Shown: positions 49,317-59,073, counted from the first letter of the stretch. The stretch is DNA of 64,000 bases from Pseudomonas tensinigenes (GCF_014268445.2 NZ_CP077089.1:5129501-5193500); one strand, 5' to 3'. Numbers and translations: made by a program. The notes: generated from the letters alone by a model not told the origin.

Positions 49317-50798
49317 TTAAAAGGGTAAGTCTTCATCACTGAGGGGCAAGTGCGCTATTGGCGGTTTTGGCGTCAAAGCTTTATGAATGCCCTCAAGCCG
49401 ACCTAGCATCTCGTCGAAGGTAATTACCAAGACATCCTTGAGGCTGTTCCGGTACTGCTCGAAGGCTCGCTGCTCACCAATCTTTGATGGGGTACGGCCA
49501 ATGATGACAATGGCCGCCACGGCATGTGCGTGGACACGGTCATCGAGATCCTCGCTCAGACCGAGAATGTTCTTCTGCAGAACGCTTCGCTGGCTAATGA
49601 CCTGGGCCACGGATCCACCGAGTTCGTAAGATGGTACGTAGGTCTTGCGGTAGGCTTTTCCGAGTAGGTCGTGCTGAGGGTGTTTGATCTCGATCAGAGC
49701 AAGGTTTCCGGTGGCCTTCGCAGCCATCAGGAAGTCGGAATACTGGCCCCCTTGACCTCTGATGTCCTTACCGCCTACATAGGGCTGTTCTGCAATCATC
49801 TTGACGGGATAACCGAACGCCATGTCGAGTACGAAAGAGTGCTCACGCAAGAAGCGTTGCCACTTGTTCTCGGCGGCGTTGCTTTCCAGCATTTTCCGAT
49901 ACACCTCAATGAGTTCGCCGAGCGTTATGAGCTCGATCTCAGACTTCAGCTGATAAAGGGCTTTTGGTGCAGATTTCGCCAGCGCGGAGACGCTTTGCTG
50001 GGCAAGCATGACTGCCTGCTTTTGATCTTTGGGTGATAGACGAGGTGCCACTGACCCCAGCGCTACAAGATTTTCAAGCAGATCTGGCGGGAGCTTGCGT
50101 TCACGTGGAGGATAGAGCTCGGGGGCCGCTTTGTGCAGGAGCCCCGTGTAGCAAACAAGTTTTTTGTCGGCAGCGGTTTCTCGCTGATGCCGCTGAGTTA
50201 GCCGATCAAGGCTTCGCTCCATTTTCTCAAGCTGAGCAACGCCTAAACAGAATTGATTGCCCTCGATTTTCGCATCAAAATTCCCTGGCCCACCATGCAG
50301 AAACAGTGTGTCGATCCCCTCCAGATCATTTAAAGCCTGGATTATATATCGGTACTCGTAGTGGAAGCCGAGACCGTAGCGCCAGTCTTTGGTGAGCCCT
50401 ACAGGGAGAAGTCCTAGTAAATCCTCAAGCTCATCCTGATTGTTAGGATGTGGATACTCTTGGAAGACAGGGCGAGTAACCACTATCGACAGGATGTTGT
50501 TGTACTTGGGCTTACCGTACTCAGAGTGTTCCGAGCGGGCGTTGATCGGATAAATGGTCAAATACTCGGAGGTGACCATCAATAGGAGATGCCAGCCTGA
50601 CCCGTTGTCCGGCAGGGGTACATCGCTGTAGAAAACGAGTGTGGGGCCATAGTAGTCATTTTCGTCGTATTCGCCCGACTCCAGTGCTTCGAGTTCTCCC
50701 TCGCTCAACCCTCTCGCTTCACCATTGTCGAAACGAAGGAATGGGCCGCCATCCGCGCGCTGTTGCATGGCGTACTGTGAGGGGCGCATGGATGGCAT
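49317..50798 (-). CDS. sduA: Shedu-type nuclease SduA
   Basis: A 493-residue single-gene defence protein. The C-terminal Shedu nuclease core (DUF4263) is visible: FLREHSFVLDMAFG, Asp355 in YSDFLMA, Glu370 and Lys372 in ALIEIKHPQHDL, and DRVHAHAVAAIVIIGR. This is a PD-(D/E)xK-like metal site. The N-terminal 270 residues are a variable sensing region with no named domain; this region varies most between Shedu subtypes. ATG 50798 follows GGACGAA. It stands alone, as Shedu systems do. Confidence 0.85.
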   Translation of the reverse strand: MPSMRPSQYAMQQRADGGPFLRFDNGEARGLSEGELEALESGEYDENDYYGPTLVFYSDVPLPDNGSGWHLLLMVTSEYLTIYPINARSEHSEYGKPKYNNILSIVVTRPVFQEYPHPNNQDELEDLLGLLPVGLTKDWRYGLGFHYEYRYIIQALNDLEGIDTLFLHGGPGNFDAKIEGNQFCLGVAQLEKMERSLDRLTQRHQRETAADKKLVCYTGLLHKAAPELYPPRERKLPPDLLENLVALGSVAPRLSPKDQKQAVMLAQQSVSALAKSAPKALYQLKSEIELITLGELIEVYRKMLESNAAENKWQRFLREHSFVLDMAFGYPVKMIAEQPYVGGKDIRGQGGQYSDFLMAAKATGNLALIEIKHPQHDLLGKAYRKTYVPSYELGGSVAQVISQRSVLQKNILGLSEDLDDRVHAHAVAAIVIIGRTPSKIGEQRAFEQYRNSLKDVLVITFDEMLGRLEGIHKALTPKPPIAHLPLSDEDLPF

Positions 50799-50956
50799 GT
50801 GCTTTCGTCCTTGATCGAGTTATGGTTTCTACTTGCCCACGCACTGGCGGGCCGAGTGCGAGTCTAGCGAGCCGCTAGTGTTTTGGAGAAGGGATTGATG
50901 AGAGCTTGTCTGGAGAGAGCGGTATAACACTGGGAAGGCTGCAAGTCGTTTATATT

Positions 50957-51397
50957 TTAACTGAACATGCCAGCGATAATCCTGGCGTCGAGTAAGGCGT
51001 GGTGAGGCAACTCTTCACCCTCGCTGGTTGGAGCAAGCGTCGTCGCATCGGTAGGAAAATTGCGAACGATTCTGGGCCATCGTCCGTCCTCATATACCAG
51101 GTTGCAAAAAAGCTCCCAATCGTACTGAGGGGCATCCGTGACGATCTCGACCTCATTTTTGAACAACGTCAGAAACTTGAGCAGAGACAACCTGGCTTCA
51201 GCTGTGGGTAGCGAGTAGCTCCCTCCCCACAGCTGCGGAAGGACGACTTGTACGACGAAATCGCTACAGTCTTCTTCTCGCCATGTGTCGAGCAATTCCA
51301 CGTAGAATTCGCGCCCATCCTCAGCCACCAATGCGAGTGAGATCAGCTTCGCTTCTGCTGATAGCCGGGTAAACTCGCAATCAAGAAAGAGCCTCAT
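50957..51397 (-). CDS. DEDDh-type 3'-5' exonuclease (RNase AS-like)
   Basis: A 146-residue nuclease: Asp6 and Glu8 in MRLFLDCEF (exo I), Asp in VTDAPQYDWELF (exo II) and His132/Asp137 in HHALLDARI (exo III). I chose ATG 51397 for its GGAG site and because the family starts with this strand. The opposite-strand gene at 51412 begins 15 bp away, so the two starts are back to back. A likely RNA or short-DNA trimming enzyme. Confidence 0.78.
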   Translation of the reverse strand: MRLFLDCEFTRLSAEAKLISLALVAEDGREFYVELLDTWREEDCSDFVVQVVLPQLWGGSYSLPTAEARLSLLKFLTLFKNEVEIVTDAPQYDWELFCNLVYEDGRWPRIVRNFPTDATTLAPTSEGEELPHHALLDARIIAGMFS

Positions 51398-51411
51398 GTT
51401 AGAACTCCGCA

Positions 51412-51777
51412 ATGGCTAGGGCTCGCCTGGATATGGCGCAGGAAGGTCAGCTATGGGAAATGGCCCTCGAGCATCTTGGCTCAGACGGACTCCTCCAAGC
51501 GGTCATCGAAATGTGGAGCCGCGCCGCGCCTCCGCCCAGACCATTGGTTGAGCACCTGTCCATCAATCAGGTGAGTCAGGACGTCTTGAGCATACTGAAA
51601 ATTGCCCAGCAGCGGGTAGGTGCCATCGTGCCAGGTCGAACGCCTGATGCAGGCACAGTCACGCTGTACGCTCGTCACGCTAGCAACTTAGTTGATGGGC
51701 TCATTACACTGTTGCCAAAGGTGAAGCTTTCGCAAGCCTTACGAGGCTCTTGTCTTGAAATCGAATTGGGGATTTGA
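51412..51777 (+). CDS. Unknown 121-residue protein
   Basis: No family recognised. It is helical and soluble (SQDVLSILKIAQQRVGAI, TLYARHASNLVDGLITLL). It begins 15 bp from the start of the divergent exonuclease and is followed by the EEEMRRALFG gene, so they may be transcribed together. Confidence 0.6.
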   Translation: MARARLDMAQEGQLWEMALEHLGSDGLLQAVIEMWSRAAPPPRPLVEHLSINQVSQDVLSILKIAQQRVGAIVPGRTPDAGTVTLYARHASNLVDGLITLLPKVKLSQALRGSCLEIELGI

Positions 51778-51860
51778 CGTCCGCACAGGCTCCACGAATA
51801 CCAGTCAGCAACAATCCTATTAAAACTTGCCCAGCGAAATGCGTCCTTTTGAGATGTTCT

Positions 51861-52196
51861 ATGAGCTCTGAATTAACTGAAGAAGAAATGCGTCGTGCCC
51901 TATTCGGTACGCCTCAGCCCGAAGAGCAGGTGCCTGCCCCTCAAGTACAGGAGCATGTGCCAGAGGTGGTACCTACAAAGCCAGCAGAAGCTCCCCAAGT
52001 GAAGAAGAAAGTGTCGAAAGCATTTACGCCCAGACTGAGGGTCACGCTACGTGTTGGAAACGAGTTTGAGGGGAAAATGATCGAGTTGATTCACAAGGCC
52101 GATACGTTGAGCTCATTGCTTGCTGAGCAGGAGGCTGTGAAGGCTGCTAGGAAGAAGTACAAGTACGTGGAAGTGGTATCGGTTAAATCCATGTAA
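51861..52196 (+). CDS. Small basic protein with EEEMRRALFG start
   Basis: A 111-residue protein beginning MSSELTEEEMRRALFG. A Pro/Glu/Gln-rich linker follows, then a basic beta-rich domain (RLRVTLRVGNEFEGKMIEL). I recall similar N-termini on small proteins of Pseudomonas conjugative or integrative elements but cannot name the family. ATG 51861 has only a weak GAG site. It is the last gene before the fluoride-resistance block. Confidence 0.65.
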   Translation: MSSELTEEEMRRALFGTPQPEEQVPAPQVQEHVPEVVPTKPAEAPQVKKKVSKAFTPRLRVTLRVGNEFEGKMIELIHKADTLSSLLAEQEAVKAARKKYKYVEVVSVKSM

Positions 52197-52345
52197 ATGC
52201 GCCAAATGACCTAATCGTGCAAAGGGTCGGCCCGTACATGGATCATTGATCAAACATCTTGCATGGCTAAAGGGCCTTCAGATCGCTTACATGCAACTGC
52301 TCTTGATGCCTCTTGATGCCATTGGCGCTGATGCTATAGGATCAG

Positions 52346-52452
52346 ATCAGGAGATGGCATTCCTCCTTTAACCGCCTTCGTGCTGATGATGCCTACGTGA
52401 ACCCTGGACAGGGTGCGTAGGTGTGCCTCCCTGTCCTCCAATTTAGGACAGG
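52346..52452 (+). ncRNA. Fluoride riboswitch (crcB motif) and expression platform
   Basis: The aptamer consensus is clear: GGAGATGGCATTCCTCC (52349-52365), then AACCGCC and GCTGATGATGCCTACG (52382-52397). CCTACG can pair with CGTAGG (52416-52421), and a CCTGTCC/GGACAGG hairpin follows (52430-52452). It lies about 90 bp upstream of crcB. Fluoride binding should switch on the crcB-DUF190-ppa genes. The remainder of 52197-52540 holds no gene. Confidence 0.95.
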
Positions 52453-52540
52453 ATATGATCTTACCCTTCGAGTTTCCCTTTCTTCTCTGCGCCTGCCTTC
52501 TGCCTGTTACTCCATTCAGGTCTGATGAGGTGGGCTCACC

Positions 52541-52924
52541 ATGCTGAAGTCATTAATCGTCATTGCAGTGGGTGCTTCACTTGGAGCTTGGTTACGTTGG
52601 CTCTTGGGGATGAAGCTGAATGCTCTGTTCCCGACGATTCCTCCAGGTACTGTGGTTGCGAACATGGTTGGGGGTTACATCATTGGCCTGGCCATCGCAT
52701 TCTTGGCCGCATCTCCGACCCTAAGCCCTGAGTGGCGTCTCCTAATCATCACGGGTTTCTGTGGTGGCCTTACTACCTTCTCTACATTTTCAGCCGAAAC
52801 GGTTGCCTTGATTCAGGAAGGCAGACTGCTCTGGGCGCTCGGCTCAATTTCGTTGCACGTCGTAGGTTCGTTAGCGATGACCGCTGCCGGGCTTCTGTCC
52901 TACCAAATGATTGGTACTCGCTGA
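52541..52924 (+). CDS. crcB: Fluoride channel CrcB/Fluc
   Basis: A 127-residue inner-membrane protein with four membrane helices that forms a dual-topology dimer and lets fluoride out. Conserved parts are [10 protein letters not shown], the asparagine in VVANMVGG, and [13 protein letters not shown] with the phenylalanine/threonine track that lines the pore. The fluoride riboswitch directly upstream confirms the role. A DUF190 gene follows 10 bp downstream. Confidence 0.96.
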   Translation: MLKSLIVIAVGASLGAWLRWLLGMKLNALFPTIPPGTVVANMVGGYIIGLAIAFLAASPTLSPEWRLLIITGFCGGLTTFSTFSAETVALIQEGRLLWALGSISLHVVGSLAMTAAGLLSYQMIGTR

Positions 52925-52934
52925 GGAGATTGAA

Positions 52935-53288
52935 ATGAAAGGCTTTATGGTCGTTTTCTTTACTCAACAAAACCGTCGCTATCAGGGAAAGATGCTAGGC
53001 GAATGGATCGTCGACGTGGCTAAAGAAATGGGTTTGCGAGGCGCCACGCTCTGCACTGGAATCGAAGGGTTTGGGCACACCGGAAAACTGCATTCATCGC
53101 ACTTTTTTGAGCTGGCGGATCAACCCACGGAGATTCGCTTGGCAATCACGGAAGATGAGGCAGAACGGTTGTTCACACGACTGGACTCCGAGGAGATATC
53201 GGTGTTTTTCACTAAGACGCCAATCGAGATGGGCACCCTTGGAAAAACGCCTTCCAGCGCAGCCCCCTCCACAACTTCGGAGCTATGA
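52935..53288 (+). CDS. DUF190 family protein of the fluoride operon
   Basis: A 117-residue protein of the PII-like DUF190 family ([20 protein letters not shown], then [13 protein letters not shown]). DUF190 genes are often next to crcB. It may be a small regulatory trimer for the channel; this is inference. ATG 52935 follows GAGGAG. Its stop overlaps the pyrophosphatase start (ATGA). Confidence 0.88.
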   Translation: MKGFMVVFFTQQNRRYQGKMLGEWIVDVAKEMGLRGATLCTGIEGFGHTGKLHSSHFFELADQPTEIRLAITEDEAERLFTRLDSEEISVFFTKTPIEMGTLGKTPSSAAPSTTSEL

Positions 53289-53821
53289 ACATGAGCTACG
53301 CGGACATCCCAGCTGGCAAAGCCATCCCCGATGACTTTTTCACCGTTATCGAGATTCCTGCAAACCACACTCCGATCAAGTACGAAGTGGACAAGCCAAG
53401 TGGGCAGATCTTCGTTGACCGCTTCCTCAGCACACCGATGTTCTATCCGGCCAACTACGGGTTTATCCCGAACACGCTGAGCGACGATGGTGATCCGCTG
53501 GACGTCCTGGTGGTTTGCCCTTATCCCGTCTCACCTGGCGTTGTCATCCGCAGTCGCCCGGTGGGTGTGATGTACATGACGGACGAAGCTGGTGCGGATG
53601 CCAAGGTGATCGCAGTGCCTCATGAAAAACTCAGCTCAATGTACAGCGATGTAAAGGAGTGCTCAGACCTCCCTGCGTTACTCCTCGCACAGATCCAGCA
53701 TTTTTTCGAAAACTACAAGGCACTGGAGCCGGGTAAGTGGGTGAAGATGGGGCGTTGGGGGAGCGCGGATGAAGCGCGGGAAGAAATTCGCAAGTCGGTA
53801 GCAGCGTATATCCCCAAATAG
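53285..53821 (+). CDS. ppa: Inorganic pyrophosphatase (family I)
   Basis: A 178-residue soluble enzyme that splits pyrophosphate. The metal-site signature [10 protein letters not shown] is intact, as are the substrate region [15 protein letters not shown] and the YSDVKE region. Fluoride is a classic inhibitor of this enzyme family, so an extra copy in a fluoride-switched operon makes sense as a supply of target enzyme. It starts in overlap with DUF190, and a second ATG two codons later is possible. Confidence 0.93.
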   Translation: MNMSYADIPAGKAIPDDFFTVIEIPANHTPIKYEVDKPSGQIFVDRFLSTPMFYPANYGFIPNTLSDDGDPLDVLVVCPYPVSPGVVIRSRPVGVMYMTDEAGADAKVIAVPHEKLSSMYSDVKECSDLPALLLAQIQHFFENYKALEPGKWVKMGRWGSADEAREEIRKSVAAYIPK

Positions 53822-54131
53822 GCTTACTCCAGATTGAAATGCCACAGTCGGAGGATCGCGCTGAGGTGCGGGCATTTATGGTGGGTTTCAGTTGCTTCAA
53901 TCATCAAATATCCGGGGAACCACACGCCTGTAAGGAATGATCAATGTTCGCTCGCCTATTGAGGATATGCGCTTGGAGCGTGCTCCTGAGTTTCGTGAGC
54001 GAGCCTCTGCCGGGGAACAGGCTGGAGGCTGATTAGGGCTTGGTGTAAATCGTTACAGGCTATGTGCCCTGCCGCGTTGGTAAACCTCGGATGTTAAAAT
54101 AATCGCTTTGGATAAAAGCGTAAGGACACTG
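53822..54131. other. Gap between ppa and nhaA
   Basis: No gene seen. GTTAAAATAATCGC near 54094 looks like a -10 region. CGCTTT and AAAGCG (54101-54117) could form a small hairpin close to the nhaA start. Confidence 0.4.
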
Positions 54132-55334
54132 ATGACTCACAGCAGAACTCCCGCAGAAACCCCTAGAGCAGCCGCGATCCTGGCTCGCTTCCTATCGTCG
54201 GAATCCGCTGGCGGTCTCGTACTGATGGGCGCAGCACTCGCGGCCTTAATTGTGGCTAACTCGCCTCTCTCGCAAGGTTATTTTGCCGCCTTGCACAGTG
54301 TCTGGCTGGGCATGTCTGTGGAGCATTGGGTCAATGATGGCCTGATGGCTATCTTCTTCCTGATGGTCGGCCTTGAGATCAAAAGGGAGGTTCTGGCAGG
54401 CGGGCTCTCCACTTGGGGCCAGCGTGCCTTGCCGGGATTTGGTGCTATAGGCGGCATGGTGGTGCCTGCGCTGATCTACATCGCAATCAACTGGGGGAAT
54501 TCTGAGACCTTGAAGGGGTGGGCTATCCCTGCCGCTACCGACATCGCGTTCGCCCTGGGCGTCTTGTCGCTCCTAGGTAAGCGAGTCCCTACGTCGCTGA
54601 AGGTCTTCCTCGCCGCCTTGGCGATCATTGACGACCTGGGTGCTGTAGTCATCATCGCCTTTTTCTACACCACCGGTCTTTCCATGCCGATGTTGCTGGC
54701 ATCGCTCGTAACCCTGGTCATTCTGATCGCAATGAATCGATTGGGCGTCAGACGATTATTCCCTTATTTGCTGGTCGGCGGTGTGCTGTGGTTCTTCGTG
54801 CTGCAGTCGGGAGTGCATGCCACCCTTGCGGGTGTCGCTGTAGCTCTGTGCGTCCCAATGGGCAAGCCTGAAGAGGAAGCCCGGTCTCCACTGCTATTCC
54901 TGGAGGAAAAGCTGCACATGTGGGTTGCGTTCGCTGTGGTGCCGATTTTCGGCTTCGCCAATGCGGGCGTTTCACTGGCAGGTATTTCCATGGAGAACCT
55001 AGTCGATCCGGTTCCTCTGGGTGTTGCGCTGGGCTTGTTGGTGGGCAAGCAGATTGGCATCTTCCTATTGGCTGCTCTTGCCATTCGTATGGGCCTGGCC
55101 AAACTACCAGAAGGCAGCAATTGGGCACAGCTTTACGGCGTTGCGCTCCTGTGTGGCATCGGCTTCACCATGAGCCTGTTCATTGGCAACTTGGCGTTTG
55201 CTGGATCAGCTCACCTGATTGACGAGGTAAAAGTCGGCGTGTTGATCGGTTCGACCTTGGCTGCAATCGGTGGAGTCCTGATTTTGCGTCGCAACGCTGC
55301 GCCTGCCGTTGCCACAGCCACTCTATCGAGGTGA
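54132..55334 (+). CDS. nhaA: Na+/H+ antiporter NhaA
   Basis: A 400-residue inner-membrane antiporter with about 12 helices. The adjacent aspartates of the ion site are in [12 protein letters not shown], and the unwound helix region [15 protein letters not shown] is conserved. ATG 54132 follows AAGGA by six bases; a TTG eight codons upstream is the alternative. NhaA genes are often found with crcB in fluoride-resistance clusters, probably to balance ions and pH when HF enters. Confidence 0.93.
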   Translation: MTHSRTPAETPRAAAILARFLSSESAGGLVLMGAALAALIVANSPLSQGYFAALHSVWLGMSVEHWVNDGLMAIFFLMVGLEIKREVLAGGLSTWGQRALPGFGAIGGMVVPALIYIAINWGNSETLKGWAIPAATDIAFALGVLSLLGKRVPTSLKVFLAALAIIDDLGAVVIIAFFYTTGLSMPMLLASLVTLVILIAMNRLGVRRLFPYLLVGGVLWFFVLQSGVHATLAGVAVALCVPMGKPEEEARSPLLFLEEKLHMWVAFAVVPIFGFANAGVSLAGISMENLVDPVPLGVALGLLVGKQIGIFLLAALAIRMGLAKLPEGSNWAQLYGVALLCGIGFTMSLFIGNLAFAGSAHLIDEVKVGVLIGSTLAAIGGVLILRRNAAPAVATATLSR

Positions 55335-55349
55335 TTAGAAAATGAGCTG

Positions 55350-55384
55350 ACAGCAGAATTTCTCTCCATCAGAATTTCTGCTGT
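55350..55384 (+). terminator. Possible terminator after nhaA
   Basis: ACAGCAGAA pairs with TTCTGCTGT around a 17-base loop, 16 bp after the stop. There is no T-run, so termination would be weak or the hairpin protects mRNA. Confidence 0.35.
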
Positions 55385-55441
55385 AGGAGCACCGTCTAAC
55401 GAAGTGCCATCATTTTGTCGTTAGGATCACGATACAGTGTG

Positions 55442-55486
55442 CGACGGCATATCGAAGCCGAGATATGCCGGTGAGGGAGGCCGTCG
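55442..55486 (+). promoter_or_regulatory. Leader with competing stems before chrA
   Basis: CGGCATATC (55445-55453) pairs with GATATGCCG (55462-55470). The overlapping CGACGGC (55442-55448) can instead pair with GCCGTCG (55480-55486). The first pair could equally be a protein operator. Confidence 0.45.
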
Positions 55487-55527
55487 TATTTGGTGTTCTA
55501 TAGCAGTCATGTGGGGAGTAACGAATC

Positions 55528-56745
55528 TTGTCAGCCGAGGGACGTTCAAAGGGTGTTACGACTGAGTCCCCATGGATGGTATTTCTGGTATTCCTGCGCC
55601 TAGGTCTCACTTCTTTCGGAGGCCCGATTGCACATCTAGCTTACTTTCGCGAAGAATTCGTTGCCCGACGCCAATGGCTGAGCGAGCGCAGTTATGGGGA
55701 TTTGATTGCCCTGTGCCAATTCTTGCCGGGGCCCGCCAGTAGCCAGGTTGGCATAGGTATAGGACTTTCTCGTGCCGGATTTCCAGGAGCAGTCGCTGCG
55801 TGGGCAGGTTTCACATTGCCTTCGGCAATAATCTTGGTTTTATTCGCTCAGGGTATGTCCGCGTGGGGAGGCGCGTTTCCGAGCGGTCTTTTGCACGGTC
55901 TTAAAATTGTCGCGGTGGCTGTCGTTGCTCAAGCCGTCTGGGGAATGGGCCGTAGTCTTTGCACTGATGCCCCTCGAATAACCGTCGCCGTGTTTGCGGC
56001 TTATGCTGCAATGCTTTGGCCACATGCTTGGGGGCAGATCGGCGTGATTTTCTTCGGTGCCGTCATAGGACTAATGCTCTTCAAAACCGATCAAAGCCAG
56101 ACTACTGAGTCTTTGCCGATACCGGTGAGCAGGAAAGTCGGTGTGGTGTCGTTGCTGCTGTTCTTCGGCCTGTTAGCTGGCCTGCCATTGCTGGTTCAGT
56201 TGTGGCCCTCACAAGCGTTAGCTGTGGTAAACGCCTTTTTCCGCGCCGGGTCATTAGTTTTCGGAGGTGGGCATGTTGTGCTGCCGTTGCTTCAGTCGGC
56301 GACCGTGCCGAACGGATGGGTAGCCAATGACACGTTTCTTGCCGGATATGGCTTAGCACAGGCCGTACCAGGCCCACTTTTTACCTTCGCAGCATTTCTT
56401 GGCGCGTCCATGAATGCCCAACCTTCTGGTTGGCTCGGGGCTACCGCGTGCGTCGTTGCAATTTTTGCTCCTTCGTTCTTGCTCGTAATCGGCGTGTTGC
56501 CATTTTGGGAGCAACTGCGGAAAAGCTTACGCACCCAAGCCGCACTTTCAGGCGTAAACGCAGCAGTTGTAGGCCTTCTCCTGGCAGCCTTGTATAACCC
56601 AGTCTGGACGAGCGCCATATTGATTCCTACAGATTTTGGCTTGGCGCTGATAGCGCTTGTGGCTTTGATGTTCTGGAAGGTTCCTCCATGGTTGGTCGTC
56701 CTGGCGGGAGGTCTTATCGGATGGTTACTCAGCATTTTATTTTGA
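55528..56745 (+). CDS. chrA: Chromate efflux transporter ChrA
   Basis: A 405-residue CHR-family membrane protein made of two homologous halves with about 10-12 helices. Each half shows the family signature: FLRLGLTSFGGPIAHLAYF with FLPGPASSQ in the first, and AGSLVFGGGHVVLPLL with QAVPGPLFTFAAF in the second. It expels chromate from the cytoplasm. The start is TTG 55528 behind GGGGAG; the first ATG is 16 codons later inside the first helix region and is less likely. Confidence 0.93.
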   Translation: MSAEGRSKGVTTESPWMVFLVFLRLGLTSFGGPIAHLAYFREEFVARRQWLSERSYGDLIALCQFLPGPASSQVGIGIGLSRAGFPGAVAAWAGFTLPSAIILVLFAQGMSAWGGAFPSGLLHGLKIVAVAVVAQAVWGMGRSLCTDAPRITVAVFAAYAAMLWPHAWGQIGVIFFGAVIGLMLFKTDQSQTTESLPIPVSRKVGVVSLLLFFGLLAGLPLLVQLWPSQALAVVNAFFRAGSLVFGGGHVVLPLLQSATVPNGWVANDTFLAGYGLAQAVPGPLFTFAAFLGASMNAQPSGWLGATACVVAIFAPSFLLVIGVLPFWEQLRKSLRTQAALSGVNAAVVGLLLAALYNPVWTSAILIPTDFGLALIALVALMFWKVPPWLVVLAGGLIGWLLSILF

Positions 56746-56968
56746 GGTCGGCTAAGCGATGCCGTCAGGACGGGTCGCTTAGCGCACGCTTACAGTGTTC
56801 TGCGTTGTTGATGCAGCCGATGAATTTGATGAGCCGAAGGTGCAGAACTGAGAACATGCATTGCGACCTGAATTTTAGATTTCACACAGCTCATTTTTTT
56901 CAAATGGGCTAATGGCGAAACTGATCCGGGAAAGGTAATTTTCAAACTTTTATTCAGGGACGACTCAC

Positions 56969-57514
56969 ATGCCTGTCAGAATTCGAGCTGCAGTGGTTAC
57001 AGATGCACAGGCAATCCAGCGCATTTATGCTCCCATAGTTTCGAACACGGCGATCTCATTCGAAGAGACCCCGCCAAGCGGTGAGGAGATTGCTCAGCGG
57101 ATAGCGACGACACTTCAGACGTATCCCTACCTAGTGGCCGAAGAAGGTGGGGAGATCGAGGGCTACGCCTATGCCAGCCAGCACCGCGCACGTCCAGCCT
57201 ACCGGTGGGCGGTGGACGTGACGGTGTACGTAGCTGAATCGGCTCGCCGTCAGGGCGTTGGCCGTGAGCTCTATGAGACTTTGCTTCCGATCCTTGAAAA
57301 ACAGTGCTTTCGTGCAGCTTACGCCGGAATTGCTCAGCCCAATGAAGGCAGTGTGGGTCTGCACGAGTCGCTGGGATTCGTCCACATCGGTACATATCCG
57401 GAGGTTGGCTTCAAGCTTGGGAAATGGCACGACGTCGGCTACTGGCGGCTCGGACTGTGCCAGGCAACTCCGCCACTGGAGCCTATTCTCTTCCCCGATC
57501 TTGAAGTCGTATAA
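56969..57514 (+). CDS. arsN1: GNAT acetyltransferase, ArsN1/phosphinothricin acetyltransferase-like
   Basis: A 181-residue acetyltransferase of the Pat family. Motifs: IRIYAPIV-like start (IQRIYAPIV), FEETPPS, the acetyl-CoA loop RRQGVGRELYETLL, and LHESLGFVHIGTYPEVGFKLGKW. Relatives acetylate phosphinothricin; those in arsenic clusters (ArsN1) also inactivate arsinothricin, an organoarsenical antibiotic. The position at the end of the ars operon favours ArsN1. It converges on arsO. Confidence 0.85.
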   Translation: MPVRIRAAVVTDAQAIQRIYAPIVSNTAISFEETPPSGEEIAQRIATTLQTYPYLVAEEGGEIEGYAYASQHRARPAYRWAVDVTVYVAESARRQGVGRELYETLLPILEKQCFRAAYAGIAQPNEGSVGLHESLGFVHIGTYPEVGFKLGKWHDVGYWRLGLCQATPPLEPILFPDLEVV

Positions 57515-57547
57515 ACAGTAGGCGCACTCGATTTGCTTCGCGAGCCA

Positions 57548-58621
57548 TCAGGCTTCGCTTGTGAGATAGCTTTGGACTTGGTTGACTACATCTCGAGCGG
57601 TACGGGTCACTCCGATCAATGTAGCGGAAGCAAGCCCCGTCCAATCGCCGTAGCCCACCAGCCACAGATTAGGTGAAGCAACACTCCGGTTTTCATTCAC
57701 GGTGACTTTACCGTCATCGTCAACGATACCCAGGTTGCCCAGGTGGTTGAGCGCTGGAGAAAATCCAGTACACCAGATGACAGTATCAATTTTCGTCTCG
57801 GCTCCCGATGGCCACACAACACCTGTTGAGGTGAAGTGCGTGAATGGCCGTACCGCGTTCAACACGCCGCGTTCGCGAGCTTCCTTTACCGGTGGCACCA
57901 TCACGATGTCTCCCAGCCCTCCAACGGGCTGTTGAGGCTCCATCCCTTCTTGTTGCGCCTTCAATCTAGCAGTGGCCCGCTCGAACAGGACGCGGCCATC
58001 GACCTCATCTGGAAGATACTTTGGCGCTTGCTGAGTCACCCAAGTTGCGTGAGCCACTTTCGAAACTTCGGCGTAAATCTGGGCACCCGAGTTACCACCG
58101 CCGACGACCAGCACTGTTTTTCCCTCGAACTCACTCGGCCCAACGTAATGAGCGGAATGGATCTGTTGCCCCTCGAAAAGCTCCTGTCGTGGATAGGTTG
58201 GAATAACCGGACTGCTCCACGTGCCTGTTGCACTGATGACCGCTTTGGCATCCCAGTAAGTATCCCCGGAAAAAACGCGCAACCCGCCTTCGATGTTCTC
58301 GACATGGGTCACCCGCGTGGAACGGATGATGGGGAAGTCATATCGGCGCTCGTACTGAGTTAGATAGTCGACAACATCGTCCCGCCCAGGAGTCCCCTCG
58401 GATACTGCTGACATGGGCCAGCCGGCAATTGAGCTCCAAGCAGACGGCGAGAATAGTCTCAGAGAATCCCACCCATGCCGCCAGGCCCCTCCCGGTGCCG
58501 ACTCGGCGTCGAGTAATACGTAGGAAAGGCCTGTACGTCTCAAAAAATAGGCTACGGTGAGCGCGGATTGGCCACCTCCAATGACCACTACATCAAATTT
58601 CGAGTTTTGATTCACCAGCAT
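57548..58621 (-). CDS. arsO: ArsO flavin-dependent monooxygenase-like protein
   Basis: A 357-residue FAD/NADPH protein. The FAD loop is [10 protein letters not shown] (13-22), the NADPH loop [10 protein letters not shown], and ATGTW plus CTGFSP mark the FMO/Trk-type fold. ArsO proteins occur in ars operons of pseudomonads and are required with arsH in some; the exact substrate is not settled. It is the last gene of the seven-gene operon. A GTG two codons after the ATG has the better-spaced GGAGAG. Confidence 0.85.
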   Translation of the reverse strand: MLVNQNSKFDVVVIGGGQSALTVAYFLRRTGLSYVLLDAESAPGGAWRHGWDSLRLFSPSAWSSIAGWPMSAVSEGTPGRDDVVDYLTQYERRYDFPIIRSTRVTHVENIEGGLRVFSGDTYWDAKAVISATGTWSSPVIPTYPRQELFEGQQIHSAHYVGPSEFEGKTVLVVGGGNSGAQIYAEVSKVAHATWVTQQAPKYLPDEVDGRVLFERATARLKAQQEGMEPQQPVGGLGDIVMVPPVKEARERGVLNAVRPFTHFTSTGVVWPSGAETKIDTVIWCTGFSPALNHLGNLGIVDDDGKVTVNENRSVASPNLWLVGYGDWTGLASATLIGVTRTARDVVNQVQSYLTSEA

Positions 58622-58650
58622 CTCTCCAGGCCCATCTGCTTTACATCGGT

Positions 58651-59073
58651 TTAAACCCTACGGCCATTCTCATCAATGACGACTTGTCCGTCTTCTTTGA
58701 CGAAGCTGCCGCGCTGCTCCTGCGGCAGAAGGTCGAGGACTGCCTCTGACGGACGACACAAGCGTGTGCCCAAAGGCGTCACAACGATGGGGCGATTGAT
58801 CAGGATGGGATGAGCCATCATGGCATCGATGAGCTGGTCATCAGTAAGTGACGTATCGTCCAGTCCCAGCTCCTCGTAAGGAGTGCCTTTGATACGAAGG
58901 AGGGCCCGCACCTCGATACCCATATCCTTGATCAACCTGACAAGCGCGGTGCGGTCAGGTGGTGTCTTTAGGTACTCGATAACAGTCGGCTCTTCTCCGC
59001 TGTTGCGGATCAGTTCCAAAGTATTGCGAGAGGTTCCACATTGCGGGTTGTGGTAGATCGTGATCTGGCTCAT
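58651..59073 (-). CDS. arsC: Arsenate reductase ArsC, glutaredoxin type
   Basis: A 140-residue reductase. The catalytic cysteine is in [13 protein letters not shown], and arginines in [11 protein letters not shown] and INRPIVV are conserved as in plasmid R773 ArsC. It reduces arsenate to arsenite with glutathione and glutaredoxin. GAGGAAG precedes ATG 59073. It is one of three arsenate reductases in this operon; the other two use the thioredoxin-linked mechanism. Confidence 0.94.
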   Translation of the reverse strand: MSQITIYHNPQCGTSRNTLELIRNSGEEPTVIEYLKTPPDRTALVRLIKDMGIEVRALLRIKGTPYEELGLDDTSLTDDQLIDAMMAHPILINRPIVVTPLGTRLCRPSEAVLDLLPQEQRGSFVKEDGQVVIDENGRRV

